A stretch of DNA of 64,000 bases from Irpex lacteus. Its lineage: Eukaryota > Basidiomycota > Agaricomycetes > Polyporales > Irpicaceae. The stretch covers positions 124,001 through 188,000 of the forward strand of contig MQVO02000023.1 of NCBI GenBank assembly GCA_001986395.2. Reading direction: 5' to 3'. The notes under the pieces were generated by a model. The model did no database searches and was not told the origin of the DNA. It was given only the letters and a program-made list of their open reading frames with translations. The translations under genes were made by a program, and so were the position numbers. Of the stretch, positions 9,685 through 22,723 are shown piece after piece (the first letter of the stretch is position 1; the number at the start of each line of letters is the position of its first letter).

Positions 9685-12067
9685 CCCATGTCCTCGTCTG
9701 AACATCCACATACTCCAAGTACTGAACCACTGAAGACCCCTACGACTTTGATCCATCTAAACGGGACAACGGGCAACATATGGCGGAGAATGGCGGATCT
9801 GAAGGTACGTACATCTTCGTCCTTGTGGCTCATCTTCTGCTCACTCTCTGTTCTTTCCAGCACACGTAGTAAGCACACTATGTGTCAGATGCTCTACGCA
9901 GGCATCTTAGTCTCCAGTCACAGCACGTAGTCGGCGATGAGTTCTATGGAGACCCGAATCTGGACCTGGGGGGCGAGTATGTCGGTGAGTGCCATTGTGT
10001 CGCGTGCCAGCTCCCGCGAGCTAGTCCTCAATGCCTCTGAGTACAGAGGACGACTCCCCCTACCCTGAAGTACGCTCTGCCGTTGCCAACGCCGACGATC
10101 CTGATATGCCCGCCGGTACACTATGCGCTTGGATGCTTTGCCTGATATGGGCGATAGTGATACCAGGAGTCAACCAATTCTACTTTTTCCGCTATCCTAG
10201 TGTGTCGATTGGTAATGTGAGCGTCAAATTCTTTGATGGTGCAATGTCCCCTTCGTGTTAACTCCTCACTTCTCGTCTCGTAGCTCGTGGCACAATTACT
10301 TTCCTTTCCTGTTGGCCGGCGTACGGCTCGATTCCTATCGCGAGTACAGATATTTGGCGCTTCCCTCAATTCTGGGCCGTTCTCCATCAAGGAACACGTC
10401 GTCGTCACTATTACGGCAGGCGTCGGGGCGTCGTCTGTATACGCAGCAAGTGTCCAGCTAACTCATCTCATCATAGTGAAAGCTGACGGATGGCATCCGC
10501 AAATTCTTAGACTAATATCATCGCCGTGCAGCGATTCTATTCTGGCCAAACGTAAAACTTTGGTTACCAATTTATCATGCCATGTCCACGCAGCTCATTG
10601 GCTTCTCCATTGGTGGCATCGCAAAACGGTTTCTAGTGTCCCCTCCTTCGATGAGTAAGTTCGTTCTTATTGCCTTGGCCGAGTAGTACTGAAGCGAGGC
10701 TTGGCAGTTTGGCCATCAAATTTGGTTCATTGCGCGTTATTCAACACTTTGCACGCACAATGGTGCATCGGCGAATCGAGCGGCGTTAGTCGGGAACGTT
10801 TCTTCATCTATGCGTCCACTGCTGCTGTCGTGTGGTGTGAGTATAACGAAGGCTCGCTTTGCATTGGCGATTGACACAGACCTATCGCAGACTTTATGCC
10901 TGGCTATTTATTCACAGCTCTGTCATTCTTGTCTTGGGTATGTTGGGTTAAACCTTGGAAGGGTACGATCCGGCTCTCGTTTTTGCACTTCTTAATCTCG
11001 TCTAAAGACGATCTTACTTTCCACTGATTAGTGACTATTAATGCCCTCTTCGGCTACCAAAGCGGGCTTGGTATGTCCCTCATCGCTTTCGACCGGTCAC
11101 AAATCGCTTTCATTGGGTCACCGCTCGCAACCCCCTGGTGGGCTCAAGCTAATGTGGCCGTCGGCTTTGTCTTTCTTCCGGATCATCACCCCTATCATAT
11201 ACTTCACAAATGTCTGGGACTGCGAGTTCATTCCTGTCCTATCAAGACATACGTACGACAACCAAGGCGGCTTGTAAAAGGTCGCGCGGATACTCACGGA
11301 CAACCGGTTCGATGAGGAGAAGTACAAAGCCTACAGCCCGTTGTTTCTGCCGCCCGGTTTTGCGGCATCGTACGCGATGAGCTTTGCGAGTATCACTGGT
11401 TAGTCGTTTTTGGAACACTTTTATTTATATCACTGACTGGATACAGCTACAATCGTGCACGTCTTCCTATATCACCGCAAGCAAATTATGATACAAGCAC
11501 GTCGGTCTCTGGCAGAACAGCCGGATATTCATGGAAGGCTTATGTCCCACTATTCACAGGTGCCTGAATGGTCGTACCTATGCATCTTCGCCCTTATGTC
11601 CGCCTTTGGCGTCATCGGCATCGAACTGCATTCCACCCAGATGCCGGTTTGGGCATTCGTGCTCGCGCTCGTTATCGCATTCATACATACGGTCCCGATA
11701 GGCATTATTCAAGCCGTCACGAGCCAACAAATCGGTCTCAACGTCGTTGCCGAACTCATCATAGGCTATCTCCTCCCTGGAAGACTACTTGCAATGATGC
11801 TATTTAAGACATGGGGTTGCCTTGTACGTTTCCTGCTGATTTTGAATTGGGCTTCGTTCTAATGTGATTCCCCTATACCCTAGTCAATGCCTCAAGGTAG
11901 TTTCCGGCTGTCGTAATAACTTTGCGAGTTTTCTCACCTAGTCCCAATAGCGCTAACGTTCACGTCCGACATGAAGTTGGGCCGTTATATGAAGATACCT
12001 CCCCTTAAACCCCTACCCTACACCCAGACGCGCTATCCTGTACCAACCGTTTCGTTCAAAACCTAAA
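9685..12067 (+). pseudogene. Oligopeptide transporter (OPT family), frameshifted and truncated (left arm)
   Basis: Remnant of a plasma-membrane proton-coupled oligopeptide transporter. In order, exons give SPYPEVRSAVANADDPDMP, a first membrane span (WAIVIPGVNQFYFFRYPSVS), AQLLSFPVGR and GASLNSGPFSIKEHV, TNIIAVQRFYS, STQLIGFSIGGIAKRF, LVHCALFNTLHAQW, PGYLFTALSFLSWVCWVKP, GYQSGLGMSLIAFDRSQ, RILTDNRFDEEKYKAYSPLF, and VWAFVLALVIAF with SQQIGLNVVAELIIGYLLPG. These are in the family order. Breaks: a stop codon and a frameshift in the exon around 10,540-10,590, a one-base shift near 11,165, and loss of the last membrane spans after LGRYMKIPP near 12,000. So it is non-functional. The arm edge lies 145 bp downstream. 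Confidence 0.85.
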
Positions 12068-12212
12068 TTTACAGGCGAAAATGATAGCGCATAAGGGTCC
12101 GCAAGTGGATAGGAGGTTGGGATATTGTGTAGATACGAGGGCGTACAGGACAGGCGAGACACTCCACATTACAGGTGAGCAAATAGTCACTTAAACTGAT
12201 ATAAAGACTGAC

Positions 12213-15200
12213 GTACGCCGTCGCTCATAGCTAGTCACCCACCGTCTCGTCCTCGACACCAAGGACTCCTGCGAGGTGTTGACAATATGAATGCCCTTGC
12301 AGGAGCGCAATACCATTGAAGTATGCAGGGCATGCAGGACTTTGGGCATCGTGCGCGGTGAATGTAAGTTCTCATTCTCACACGTATTGCCGTCTCGGGT
12401 CATACTGACTGTAATGGTACCATAGACCGTATCACTACACTGAGAAGACCTCGCGCATCCTGCGCAATCGACCGCTGCTTCTGCCAAGACTGTCCAGGCG
12501 ATGCCCATAATCATTATTCTCTTACCACCATTTGCCGGATCAGGCCCCGCACCCTGTCTCTTCCACGCACGCAGTTCGACGGTTTCTTGGGTTGTATGAC
12601 CTCGATGAACTTCGAAAATGAACACGGCGGACCTGAACGGAGGTCGTCGATTAATTCAGAAGCGAGTCAAGACATAGCCTGCGTGTGTACTGGTATCCTT
12701 GTGGAGGCACGCATTCCCCCATTCGCATTTGTCGATGTTGCCAGACATCCACCGCCTCTTTACTCCCTCTGTCCTCTCCGCCGTCTCTTCGCTTCCTCCT
12801 GTATTACCTGTTCCTCCCCACCTCTTTGACTCTCGGACACTTTCCACTCTACCGCAGCCATCTCAAACAACCCCTGCACGCCCCGGCCATACATTGCCCG
12901 CATTCGCCACTCTAGCTTCTCTCTCTTCCGTTCCTTCTTCGGGCCCTCTGTGTCCATTTTACTATATCCCACCTCATTGCCGCCGACGCGGGGAGCCAAG
13001 ATCTTGCAGTTCGGAACACGTATACCGGAACGATACCGTGCCTTTTCCAGCTCGTTAACAAACGTCTCAACGCACACTACGTATCCTGGGTGGCCGTACT
13101 CGTAGTCCCAAGCAGAGGAACACCCTCACTACAATAACTGCACTCCATCATCAAGTCGTACACCGGCGGCCCAACTCGTGGAAGCCACGAGAACTGCTGA
13201 CAAAGTATTAATTACTGTAAGTTAACATAACATAGCGGAACATAGCGGTGCTGTCGAATGGGGCCTCAGTACTCTCCTGCTGGTCAGCATACGACATACG
13301 TCATCATGTTACGTCAAGTTCTCCGAAGCGATTGCCCTCATCCGCCACGGCCACCGCCAACTTATTACATTCCACATAACATGATCCTTTCGGTGGAAAT
13401 CATCATGGATCAACACTACTGTCTACTCGATGCCTAATTCTTTCAAGAAGTTCACCAAGTAAGCATTTATTCTGCCGTGACCACGAGTCGATCAAGTCCC
13501 GATTTTGTACTATGGCTGCAGGAAATAGGAGACGCAGGCGTTATCCAACTAAACTCAAGATGACGCATGGTACTTAGGGGCTGCATGCGCGAAAATGTTC
13601 GTCACGGGCCCACTGCGTAGAACTGGTGATAACGACTCAGATAACAGAGGTTGTGCAGTCAGAAGGCACATACAGAATAGTACAAATTACGGTGCTCTGG
13701 TCAGTAACAAGCTGGACCGAGAAGCTAACTTAAAGAATCATAATAAGGATCTCATTGCGAAAGTGTTTGAAATACCGACCGGGTAACAAAATTCTACATA
13801 GCTTACTGGGAAGAATTCGTATCGAAGGGAAACATCCCCTCTTCCAAAGCCTTCTCCATTACGTCTCAATCAAAGCCGCGCCTGTGATTTTTCTATTGGG
13901 CTCCTCCGCCTGCCCAACCAATCCTTCTGCCGGGCGCTCCTCCTTGGCCGAATTATGAGTAGGCGGCCTTACCTGTCCAGAATACAAGTTGAGGCGTGTG
14001 CGCTTCAGGATAGCGTGATGTTAGCAGTGAGAAACTCTCACGAGTAGGACAAGCTGCTCACTAGTCATCATACTTAGCACACAAGAGTAAAGCTTATGAA
14101 GATGCCCATGAGGTCTACGCACTCACGATCAAGAGCCTGCTTGATTCGCTCCCTCTCCAGTTTCTTAGTGTCATGACCTTGCCATTTCTCCTAGCTCATA
14201 GGAGCATCGGACCGGTGATCCCCAAGCGCTGAGCTTGGAAAACAGTGGGGTGTTAGGTGTTGTTACGAATTAGCCTGTTCTCCCCGTACGCGTCCTCGTG
14301 CCATCTGCTTGGCTTTGTGCTTCGACCTTAGCAACATGATGATGCATTTGGTTAGTTGCGAGCGGAGCGAGCATCCATTATCTAACACGTGAACCTGCCC
14401 TTGGCCCGGTGCTTTGTCTCTTTCTGGCGCTTATGTAGACGCCATCGTCGTTCGAAGCGCTTAATTCCGTTTCTTCGTATCGCCCTAACTCCATATTGTA
14501 CAGCGTCCTTTCGTCACTTTTCGCATCTCAAGTTGTTGCCAGGCAGGTAATACATCGATGGCAAATTTTTTGATTTTTTTCGCCAACATTCAATATGCTT
14601 TTCAGACACTGTAGTCGTCAGCCCAGGTGCAGGCCGCGCGTCCTGTCTGTCACGCCACGTCACCAGCTGTTGTCATGGCTGTCACAGAGAGTAACGTCAC
14701 GGCTAACTGCCCAGTCACTGTGCTGGTGCGCACTAAGTAATACTGTCACGGTGCGAGGTATGTATTTACAAGACTTCAAGTCGACGACCAATCTGAGGCA
14801 CAAGGATAGAGGCTGGTTCACGCCGTTTCCGAGCCTACGATGGAGAACTGATCCAGCACTGCATTCCTAGGCTACTAGCCGCTGGCTCTAAACAAGTCAG
14901 ACTCCCGATTTACAAGCTGGGATCATCTGTAAGTACATGTTTATAGTGTCCATTGCATTGAGATAGTGATACTACCTGTGTACCTATAGATGAGAAACAT
15001 GCTGTCAGGCCATGACTTACAGTAAGTAATAGGCCGGCACGTTGTGCCCGCCTGACTCGACGAGTCAGCCAGGGCTATAACATCGTTTCACTTTCGCAGT
15101 CACAGTAAGTAATTGCGCCGTTGGAACTGCCTTCAGTCCGCAGACGCGCCTCGAAGTTTTGCCCTCGAGGCCGTCATTGCCACTCAGGCAAGTCTGCGCC

Positions 15201-16893
15201 ACATAAGTACCTGGTATCATCTTCAATACTCTGTGACTTATCTTTGAAATAGTAGACTATATTGCCGTTCTTCACCAGAATAGATCCGTAATGACTACTG
15301 CTAGCAGTGTAGATTATGGTCTCTCAGATTTTGAAGTCGATCGGCTTCGACGAGGGCGCCGGAGAGACCACCAGTATTACTAACTGTATTAGTCCTGCCA
15401 TTCAAGTTGAAGGCCATAGGTTGCAAAGAATCTACTGCAGTGGTACGAAAGCCCGAGGGCCATATTACTTAGCAGCGACGACTAGTAATTATGTCAATCA
15501 TGTCATGTCATGTCTCACCGATGGATGTCATTTTCTCCCCCACTTTCCAATACACGTATATTCTGGCTCACACCATCCGGAGATCCAACCTCGATAATGA
15601 GAGTGCTGAAATTTCGCACGCCCGACGCAGCTGAGACTCCTCGCTCCGCTCGCATACCCGGTACGTACCGGATCCATATTAAAGCATTCATGATAATAAG
15701 CCTTAAAGGTGCCACACTAACTTGTATACTGCGGTACAATCTGAATTTTCGAAGAAGGGCCGTCTGCAGAGGTTACTGTTGCAGCTCTTTCAAGCTTAGG
15801 ACTTGGAGCTCCGGGCCTTGGGTTTTGTAAGCACCACAGTGGGCGGATCTTACGAAGCGCTTGACTCGCCCTTGGTATTTCTGGTAGGGAAGCAGCGCCC
15901 CATGCTTGATTTCGGCATCGTCGACTGCAGAGCTTGCACGTTCTTGCGAATCTTGCCTGTTTCCTTGAAGCGTTCCGGGCCCGGGGTCAGTAAATGCAGG
16001 CTCCAGCTCAAGGCATTTTGAGTCGATGAGTTGATCTTCGTAGGTATCGTCGCTGCTCTCTTCTGGAAGATCGGCTACTGTAAAGCCCAATGCCTTGTGA
16101 TCGGACTCTCCCAACTTGGCAGGCTTACGGTGGGATAACCATCAATGATGCGCGACGCGACGGGATTATAAGTTGCGTACGAGTCTTCGATTGCCATGTT
16201 GAGCGCCGCCTGCAGAAGAGGTCTTTCCTGACTTCTGAGCCAAGACAAGGTCAGTTCAATTGATGCACACAGTTCCCTGTATTACTTATGAGACCATACT
16301 CAACTTGAGTTGTGCGAAACATATTTCTTCTTCACTATCAAAATTCGTTCCGAGAGCTTGCAGTGGAACGATTTCAGGAACCTTTCAAAAATGGTTGCTG
16401 GGACGATACTGCCCGAACTGCCCGCAAACACAGCTGCGAGTCTAGGCACTGCCTAGGCTCTTCCCGATCAGTCGTACCTCCGTGCCGCTCGCTCGCCGAT
16501 CTGATGGACCGCGTGGACAGCTTGCGATCGGATCTGGCTGGCGAGTCTACCAGCGAAATTAAGACTGACGCAGGTCGATCACTCCGCACCAACCGCCGAT
16601 TGAATTTGAATCGGGACGAAGCGTCGGGCTGCGAATCCAGGAAGGGTGTGCCGCTGCGGCTGACGTCGGGGTTTCAAACTGATATTTCTCGTCCCGCCGG
16701 TAGCTGCTTTGTATTCTCGCTTTCACCACCACGTCGTCTCGCATCTAGGTGCGTATATTCGAGTCGATTCGAGCTTTATCTATGCTAATTAGTCTTTATG
16801 GTCCCCCAGGTATGCGGTTAGTGTCCAAGGGGATTTGAATTTGAGTCCCGGACTTTACGCTAGCCGCAATCGTCTCGGAGCTAGTGTTGTCCA
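12213..16893. other. Gene-poor spacer, no confident gene
   Basis: Left part of the region between the two arms. Between 12,230 and 12,700 there are cysteine-rich coding-like pieces (VCRACRTLG, then RRPRASCAIDRCFC after an intron-like gap). They hint at a zinc-binding or DHHC-like remnant but lack the defining motif. 13.1-16.9 kb holds only short open frames in all six frames and intron-like GT/AG tracts; nothing there could be assigned. Confidence 0.4.
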
Positions 16894-17403
16894 CGAGTCG
16901 AGTCTGACTCGCGAGTCAACTCGACTTGCGAGTCCGCTTAGCAGATAGCAGAACTCGGAAATCGAGTCGAGTTGAGTCCCCGACTCGGGTCGACTCGCGA
17001 GTCGTTGATGGATGACCTATATCGCTCGTCATTGGACAATCAGTGGTTTTCTTCTGGCATCAGTCCATTTACGTCATTGAGAACGTTTGGTTTGGGCGTT
17101 ACCAGATGAAGTCAATCGAGCGCCAATATGATAGTAGTAGATCGCTGCCTTAGTCTAGTTTATGCATATACTTCCCGTTTTACTTCACGGGATACTGAGT
17201 AGATGCCATTTAGGTGCAGCCTGGAAAATTTTCTGTACAAAAATTAACATAAGGGTGCTCGTACGTCGAGGAACAGGAATGTCTCGATGATTCACGGACA
17301 AATCCGAGTCTCGTGATCCGACTCGCCCGACTCGACTCGCTCGAACTCGCTTTTCGAGTTGGACCGAGTTGGACGGACTCGACTCGACTCGACTCGACGT
17401 ACT
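16894..17403. repeat. Two GAGTC/GACTC-rich clusters flanking about 300 bp
   Basis: 16,894-17,003 and 17,300-17,403 are dominated by GAGTCGA and its complement, including four consecutive GACTC units at 17,377-17,398. Such arrays pair with themselves and with each other in inverted orientation. They could be the subterminal repeats of a non-autonomous DNA transposon, or simple-sequence expansion. The sequence between them (17,004-17,299) has no gene. Confidence 0.55.
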
Positions 17404-18135
17404 CGGAGCGCTGAAGAAAACAGCGAGGAGAATGCTCGGGGCGAGAATAAGGAAAACGAAACCAAGACCAGGGCAGCGCCTCTGGTCGTCGCGGCCGACG
17501 CCACAATCACACCCCACTCGCCGTGAGCGCATAATGCGCGTTGACTGACTTAGATAATTACATGCCCTATTACACAGGAGTAGCACCCAAACAGGACGTT
17601 CGACTTGCCCAATATGCATTGATAATTGATAATCGTCTCATACAGTCCAAACAACTTGAATGCTGTACAATACTGCATGAAATGATGCACCTTACAACTC
17701 ACCACGAAGGGGACTACGAGTTGGCCTGCTTATGTAATCTACTGATCGACCTGGGTCAGTACCATGTCCGTCGGATGCCGAGCCGACCGATTCCATGCTC
17801 AGGGCACTCAATTTGCGAATCAGAACGCAGTCACGGTCGCGGCGCGTCACGAAGCATACCTGTGACAAACGCGTCGCGTCGAGCCCAAGCCTATATAAGG
17901 GGGTGCGACCTCCCAGTCACCACATCCCCTATGAATATTCGCCCACCGCCCACCGCCCACCGTCCACCGCCCCCTCCTTCCCCTCCGCCACAAGTGTATG
18001 GCCATCATGAGCATTGAAGCGTCTTGCCTTGAGGCTATCGGCATACGCAGATCTGCAGTATGCTGCGTCAGACGCTTTGTGGGTATCTGCCATTCCTCAC
18101 CTAGTACTGCAATCCCCCACTTCCACGAAGCTGCT
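17404..18135. other. No gene recognised
   Basis: It contains a 158-codon open frame (17,541-18,017) that ends in a proline-rich, low-complexity tract created by CCACCGCCC repeats. No domain, no paralogue in the window and no convincing splice context were seen. Confidence 0.35.
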
Positions 18136-19157
18136 CCCGGCTACGGTTGGCCCCTGGGCGCAGGTCAAGTTTGTCCATGAGGTTGGTCGGCCGTCACCTG
18201 CCGGGGTCCTTGTGTGACTGTGATGTAACCAGACAAGTCAGCGATGTGACAGAGTCGGACTGTCCTCAGGTTCACAGTCGACAACATGTAGACAGCAGAG
18301 TGAAGCTGGTCTGAACTACTGAGTATCACGCGTGTATCTATGGTCTTAGTATATCTAGCGTTGGGATTTGATCGTGTTCGATTGAGCGGGCCATGAGTAG
18401 CCTCAAGTTTTTAACTTGGAATCTGCGTAATATTATACGTCTACGATATATTAAACAGCCCTGCTCAGCGTACGTGTAACTATGTGGGTACGTATTATGG
18501 ATTATCGGTTTTCATTAATCATTGATAGCCACTCAGAGCTTTGCTTTATGTCATCGGCGAAGCTAATAACCGTCCATTGCCTGAATAGGCAATCGTCCGA
18601 TTTGTACAGGCTATATGTAAGTGGGCGGTCGGAATCACATACGAGTTGCACTAGTACAGCGGTTATTTTCAATCTCTTACAGATACTGTATTGCGCTCTG
18701 CTCTCTGTCGCGCCTTGTTACTATCAGAATGGCGGACTACTAGTATAGGCAACCTTGGTACAGCCACCCTCAACTGACTATACTCCGGATCCCTCAGAGC
18801 TCCATTTCACGGTCACAGTGGACATATACGGCGGGCCTGCATGTTTACAACGGCATCGGCAGAGTCCTTACTAAACTCGGTTACAATCTGTATATGAGAG
18901 GCTTGGAAACCAATATAGTCAGACAGTAGCGCATCGAGGAGGTCATGTTCATGTTCCACTTACCAAGGTTGAGAAACAGCGAAGCCGTTTCTGTGTCTCG
19001 ATGTCTGAGTCGCCGAGTCGACGGTGGTAGAACTACCAGACAGTCCGTGGCGGTCACAAATCAAAGTAACGGAGTGCTATCCGCACCCCTGACACCGCTC
19101 AAATACAGCGTCTACGAGGCAAACTTGACCTGCGCCCAGGGGCCAACCGTATCCCGG
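18136..19157. mobile_element. Candidate element bounded by 38-bp inverted repeats
   Basis: Bases 18,136-18,173 and the reverse complement of 19,120-19,157 agree at 36 of 38 positions; the shared core is TACGGTTGGCCCCTGGGCGC. The 1-kb interior has no transposase and only short open frames. This may be a non-autonomous DNA transposon. No target-site duplication was evident at the ends, so a chance inversion of a repeat fragment remains possible. Confidence 0.45.
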
Positions 19158-22100
19158 CATCGACGGCGCCTTGAGTGGAAGCGACGACGCGCGCACTGTG
19201 CGACGATTTGCAGGCCGTGAACGACGGCGGTATCGACGTTTTTGGACGCGAGCACTATTGCAACGGTCTGCCACACCTTCTGCACCGCGCTCTGCACACG
19301 CCTGTCAATATTAGCTCCAATACTGTCTTGGATAGTGTTGGGTACGTCTTCAGATTCTGTTACATAGTGTGGTGACTTTCGAGATGAATTCATATGGTTA
19401 TAAAGACTAATTACATGGATCTGTCTACTTTCGAGTCACCGATCTAACACTGGTAAGTATACAACCAGTGCATTCCTAGCCAAACAGTCAAATATGAGGA
19501 CATGAAGGAAGGAGAGATACTCATGCGGAGGACATATGCTCCAAGATAAGCAGCCGTGAAACAGAGACGAGTGAGAAGAGCATACCAACCATGCAGTTAG
19601 CTGCCATGATTCTAGCCGACGGGATTTGTTCGGTTTGAGTATCGGTGTATGCAAGAAGAGAGGCGGAAGGGCTTACCGAAGGTAACACGAAACTTGCATC
19701 TAACCGCGAAGTTCATGATAGACTCGCTCATCCCTCTTTCGAGTGTCCTTGTGAGCCTCTTGATCGACACGTAGCATGGCTTGCCAATGTATGCACCTGC
19801 CTCGCGTATTCTCTATTAAGTTTCTGATGTCGTTGTGGTTTGTGCGAGAGGCTCTTGACGGTTTATTTTCCTAGTCATTGAAAGTGCAAGTCAGCTAATC
19901 ACCCTGCCATCGTTAGCGAAATGATCAGGGAATGGCCCCGTCGCCCATCACCCCTCGTCACCCATCGCCCTTCCAGCGTGCGTCACATGAAATGCCCGCC
20001 AGATTGCCCACGTCGATACCGAGACAGTAGAGTCGATCCCAGCGGAAACGTCTTGCCGTTCCGCAACGGAACAATGTCTGACGGCGGTACCCCCTAGTGC
20101 ATCGCTTGCTGCGCGTGATGGTCGTCGAAGCTAGCGACGAGGTGGGGAAAAGGTGGATGGCAGGTCTTGAGGCGCCGCAGGAGACTCGTTCCAGGGTGTA
20201 CTAGGCGTGTTATTGGCATGGCACGACGTTTCGAACGCCCCGCGAGCACCCTTGAAGATATCTAAATACATGAAAAGGTAAATTTCCGTCTTAGTATCGC
20301 GCACAGGGCCACGTACTTATATGAAATCGCAGGCATTAGTCTACCACTCATCGCCAATAGGTTCGTCGGTGTCGTGCAGTTGGCTCGTGCACGACGCTCG
20401 ATAGGCGATTTGGTCGTTCCGTAATGAAACGACATCCCGTGGGCAGGTGTGCGCGGGACCTACTTTCAGCGGAGAGGGGTGGAGTCTCATGTGGTACAAC
20501 TCATAGGGTACCCATGCTCGTTAGCGTGGTAAGCGTACAACAGATAAAGTTGAGTACACACCTATTACATTTACTCATGAAGCCGATCCAGCTGCATTGT
20601 TGTGGATGTTGCGTCCTCGTTCATGAAAAAATAGGCGCGGATATTCTTGTGCCTCCCTGCGCGATGGAAATGCAAGCCTTAAGCGATCAAGCCTAATCCT
20701 TGCACCTGCAGGGGTGTTTGATGTTTGTTAGCACGGTTGGAAGGAAAGTATGTAGATTAGGGAACAAGAATGACGAAGGGCAGGAGGGAGGAAGTCATAT
20801 GGATAAAGAAGTGAAGTGGGTAGACTGAGGGGAGCGGCGAGGTGATCCAGAGATAGTGAAACAAAAAACAAAAAAGAATGTAAGTTGGACGTACCCCGCT
20901 TGAGGTTCATCGTGTCCAGCCGCAAGATGACCTCGTCGTGAGGCACCATGTCTATCCGCTTCTCCGCCAGTGCATCCGATTCCGTGGAGCGCCGCGTTTG
21001 GGTCGTCTTGTTATCGTCCTACGCACAATGCTAGTCAGCTTACGTCCAGTGTCACCCGGTGTCTTCTCTCCCTCTCTCCCTCTCACTCTTCGGTTTTCCT
21101 GTTTCACTCCAATCAGGATGAAGAGACAGCTCACCTCGGTAAGCTATCCTTGCTCACTCTGTTCCCCACCGTGAACACTATTTGCTTCATAGTCGTTGAG
21201 GATGACAGTGAACAAATTCAAAATCGATCAAGTTCGGACGACGCGCGTTCTCGTGTCAAATATGTACAAATAATCAAATGCGTCATGTGACCGCATCGTC
21301 TACAGTTCTCACTCAGGCTCATGCTACCGTGACTGTAGTGCTCAAAATCTCCCACCAATAAGACTCTATTCTTCTATGAACCTTCAAAGCTTCAAAGCTT
21401 CACCAGTGCACCACTCGACCGCTTCGAACTGCCGGAACGTTGTGATAGCATCCAATGGTCAAGCATCTCGATAACGCCAATTGGCAGGCTTTGCCACCTC
21501 CCGTCTCACTATGTACCTCCTCGACATCAAGTCAGTTCGCAAACCTGGAGCATCAAGTGGGCAGTCGTTGAACGTTGAACGACGAGCCTCTGTCTCGCTC
21601 GGTACACAGAAGCTGGAAGCATCCCGTATTTCAACTCTTCCCGTGCTAGTGGCAAGTTCGTCCTAGATGTTGGTCCCGGAAAGCAAAGCACGGAGGGGCA
21701 GCGGAATTTGCCAATATTAATAGGACAAGTGAGTTTGTTAATTGCAATCTAGCAGCCCATCATTGTCCACTGAGAATACTCCCAAGCACTCCATCTTCAT
21801 CCATCCCCCTACCGCTGTGTACGCTGACCGTCCCACACCCTCATTCTATGTACACGTGTCGCACATATAGCTGCACACAACCCATCTTCAACTCACCGCT
21901 CAACGAACGTGCGCGGTTATACGGGGTTTTGGTGGTTGCTGGGAGATGGAGAGGGCCACGTTCGGTGAGTCCTTACACAGTCATCGTCCGCGAAAGTTTG
22001 TAGTGTTGATCGGCGTAACCTGCAGACACCCATTCATACAGCATTGGATTTGCAAGTCGACTTTGCCGTTCTCGATTGAGCGCATCGACATGATGAGGGG

Positions 22101-22723
22101 CCTACGACTTAGACCTCGTTCGAGACGTCTTTCGGTGACATGCCACCCTCTGCACTCGCCCGACGCGGACAACCCATACAACAGTGTCACTACGGATCCC
22201 TGAAGGATAGAGTTCTTCAAGCGTTGGACCAAGATCAATCGCGATAGATGCCCGACTCACGCGTGCGCGTTAGCACAGTTTATATTCAACGAGGTGCGTA
22301 CTCCTTGTATCGAAATGTGACCTGGCGTCGACGTCGGTCGTCATTGCGGCATTCGCCATCACAGCAAACTTGAATTTCCCAAGAGCTAACAAAGACGACA
22401 CGACAACAGTACCATACCTACAGTGAACTCGTCGACTGCTCCTCTTTGCTAGCCTGATGAAGTTACGGTATACCAGTGTCGCCGGTACTAGTCGCTCCGG
22501 ACTGAGTAGTTACTAAACAATGTAGCTATAAACCTATGTACTTCAATAACTCACGGTGATGAACGACAGACACTACTTCATCACACAAGACCAGCTCCCA
22601 ACACTGGCGCCCAATTTGCCGTAAGTTCCAACTCCAACGCCAAGACGGTCGTAAGTCGAAAACGACACCCAGAACACTTATGATATTACTGATACAACCG
22701 CTATACCACTGCCTAAATCCTAG
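19158..22723. other. Gene-poor spacer; one possible orphan exon pair
   Basis: No complete gene. On the minus strand near 20,900-21,040 a coding-like exon reads ESDALAEKRIDMVPHDEVI before a donor-like site. Another at about 21,170-21,240 reads NLFTVILNDYEAN. They might be remnants of one gene, but the family is not recognisable from this length. The rest shows only short overlapping open frames. Confidence 0.3.

Larger units (their letters stand above)
5543..12212 (+). repeat. Left arm of giant inverted repeat (about 6.67 kb)
   Basis: This segment recurs as its reverse complement at 32,162-38,837. From about 5551 to 12,181, position x pairs with 44,380 minus x without any net insertion or deletion, and all open frames in the two arms translate identically. 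Differences were seen only at the edges: three mismatches within 5547-5571 at the outer end, and a 6-bp indel plus a substitution in the last 35 bases at the inner end. No terminal motif or target duplication marks the ends. It could be a real inverted duplication kept uniform by gene conversion, a very recent duplication, or an assembly artefact. Contents are listed separately. Confidence 0.95.

Noticed and set aside
12230..12700. DHHC palmitoyltransferase remnant
   Set aside because: Cysteine-rich pieces are present, but no DHHC motif and no membrane spans could be found in phase.
17541..18017. 158-codon proline-rich protein
   Set aside because: The end is low-complexity CCACCGCCC repeat, and the rest shows no domain or splice context.
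20880..21250. Voltage-gated calcium channel fragment
   Set aside because: A short stretch (NLFTVILNDYEAN) is suggestive only; flanking exons do not match and no channel segment is present.
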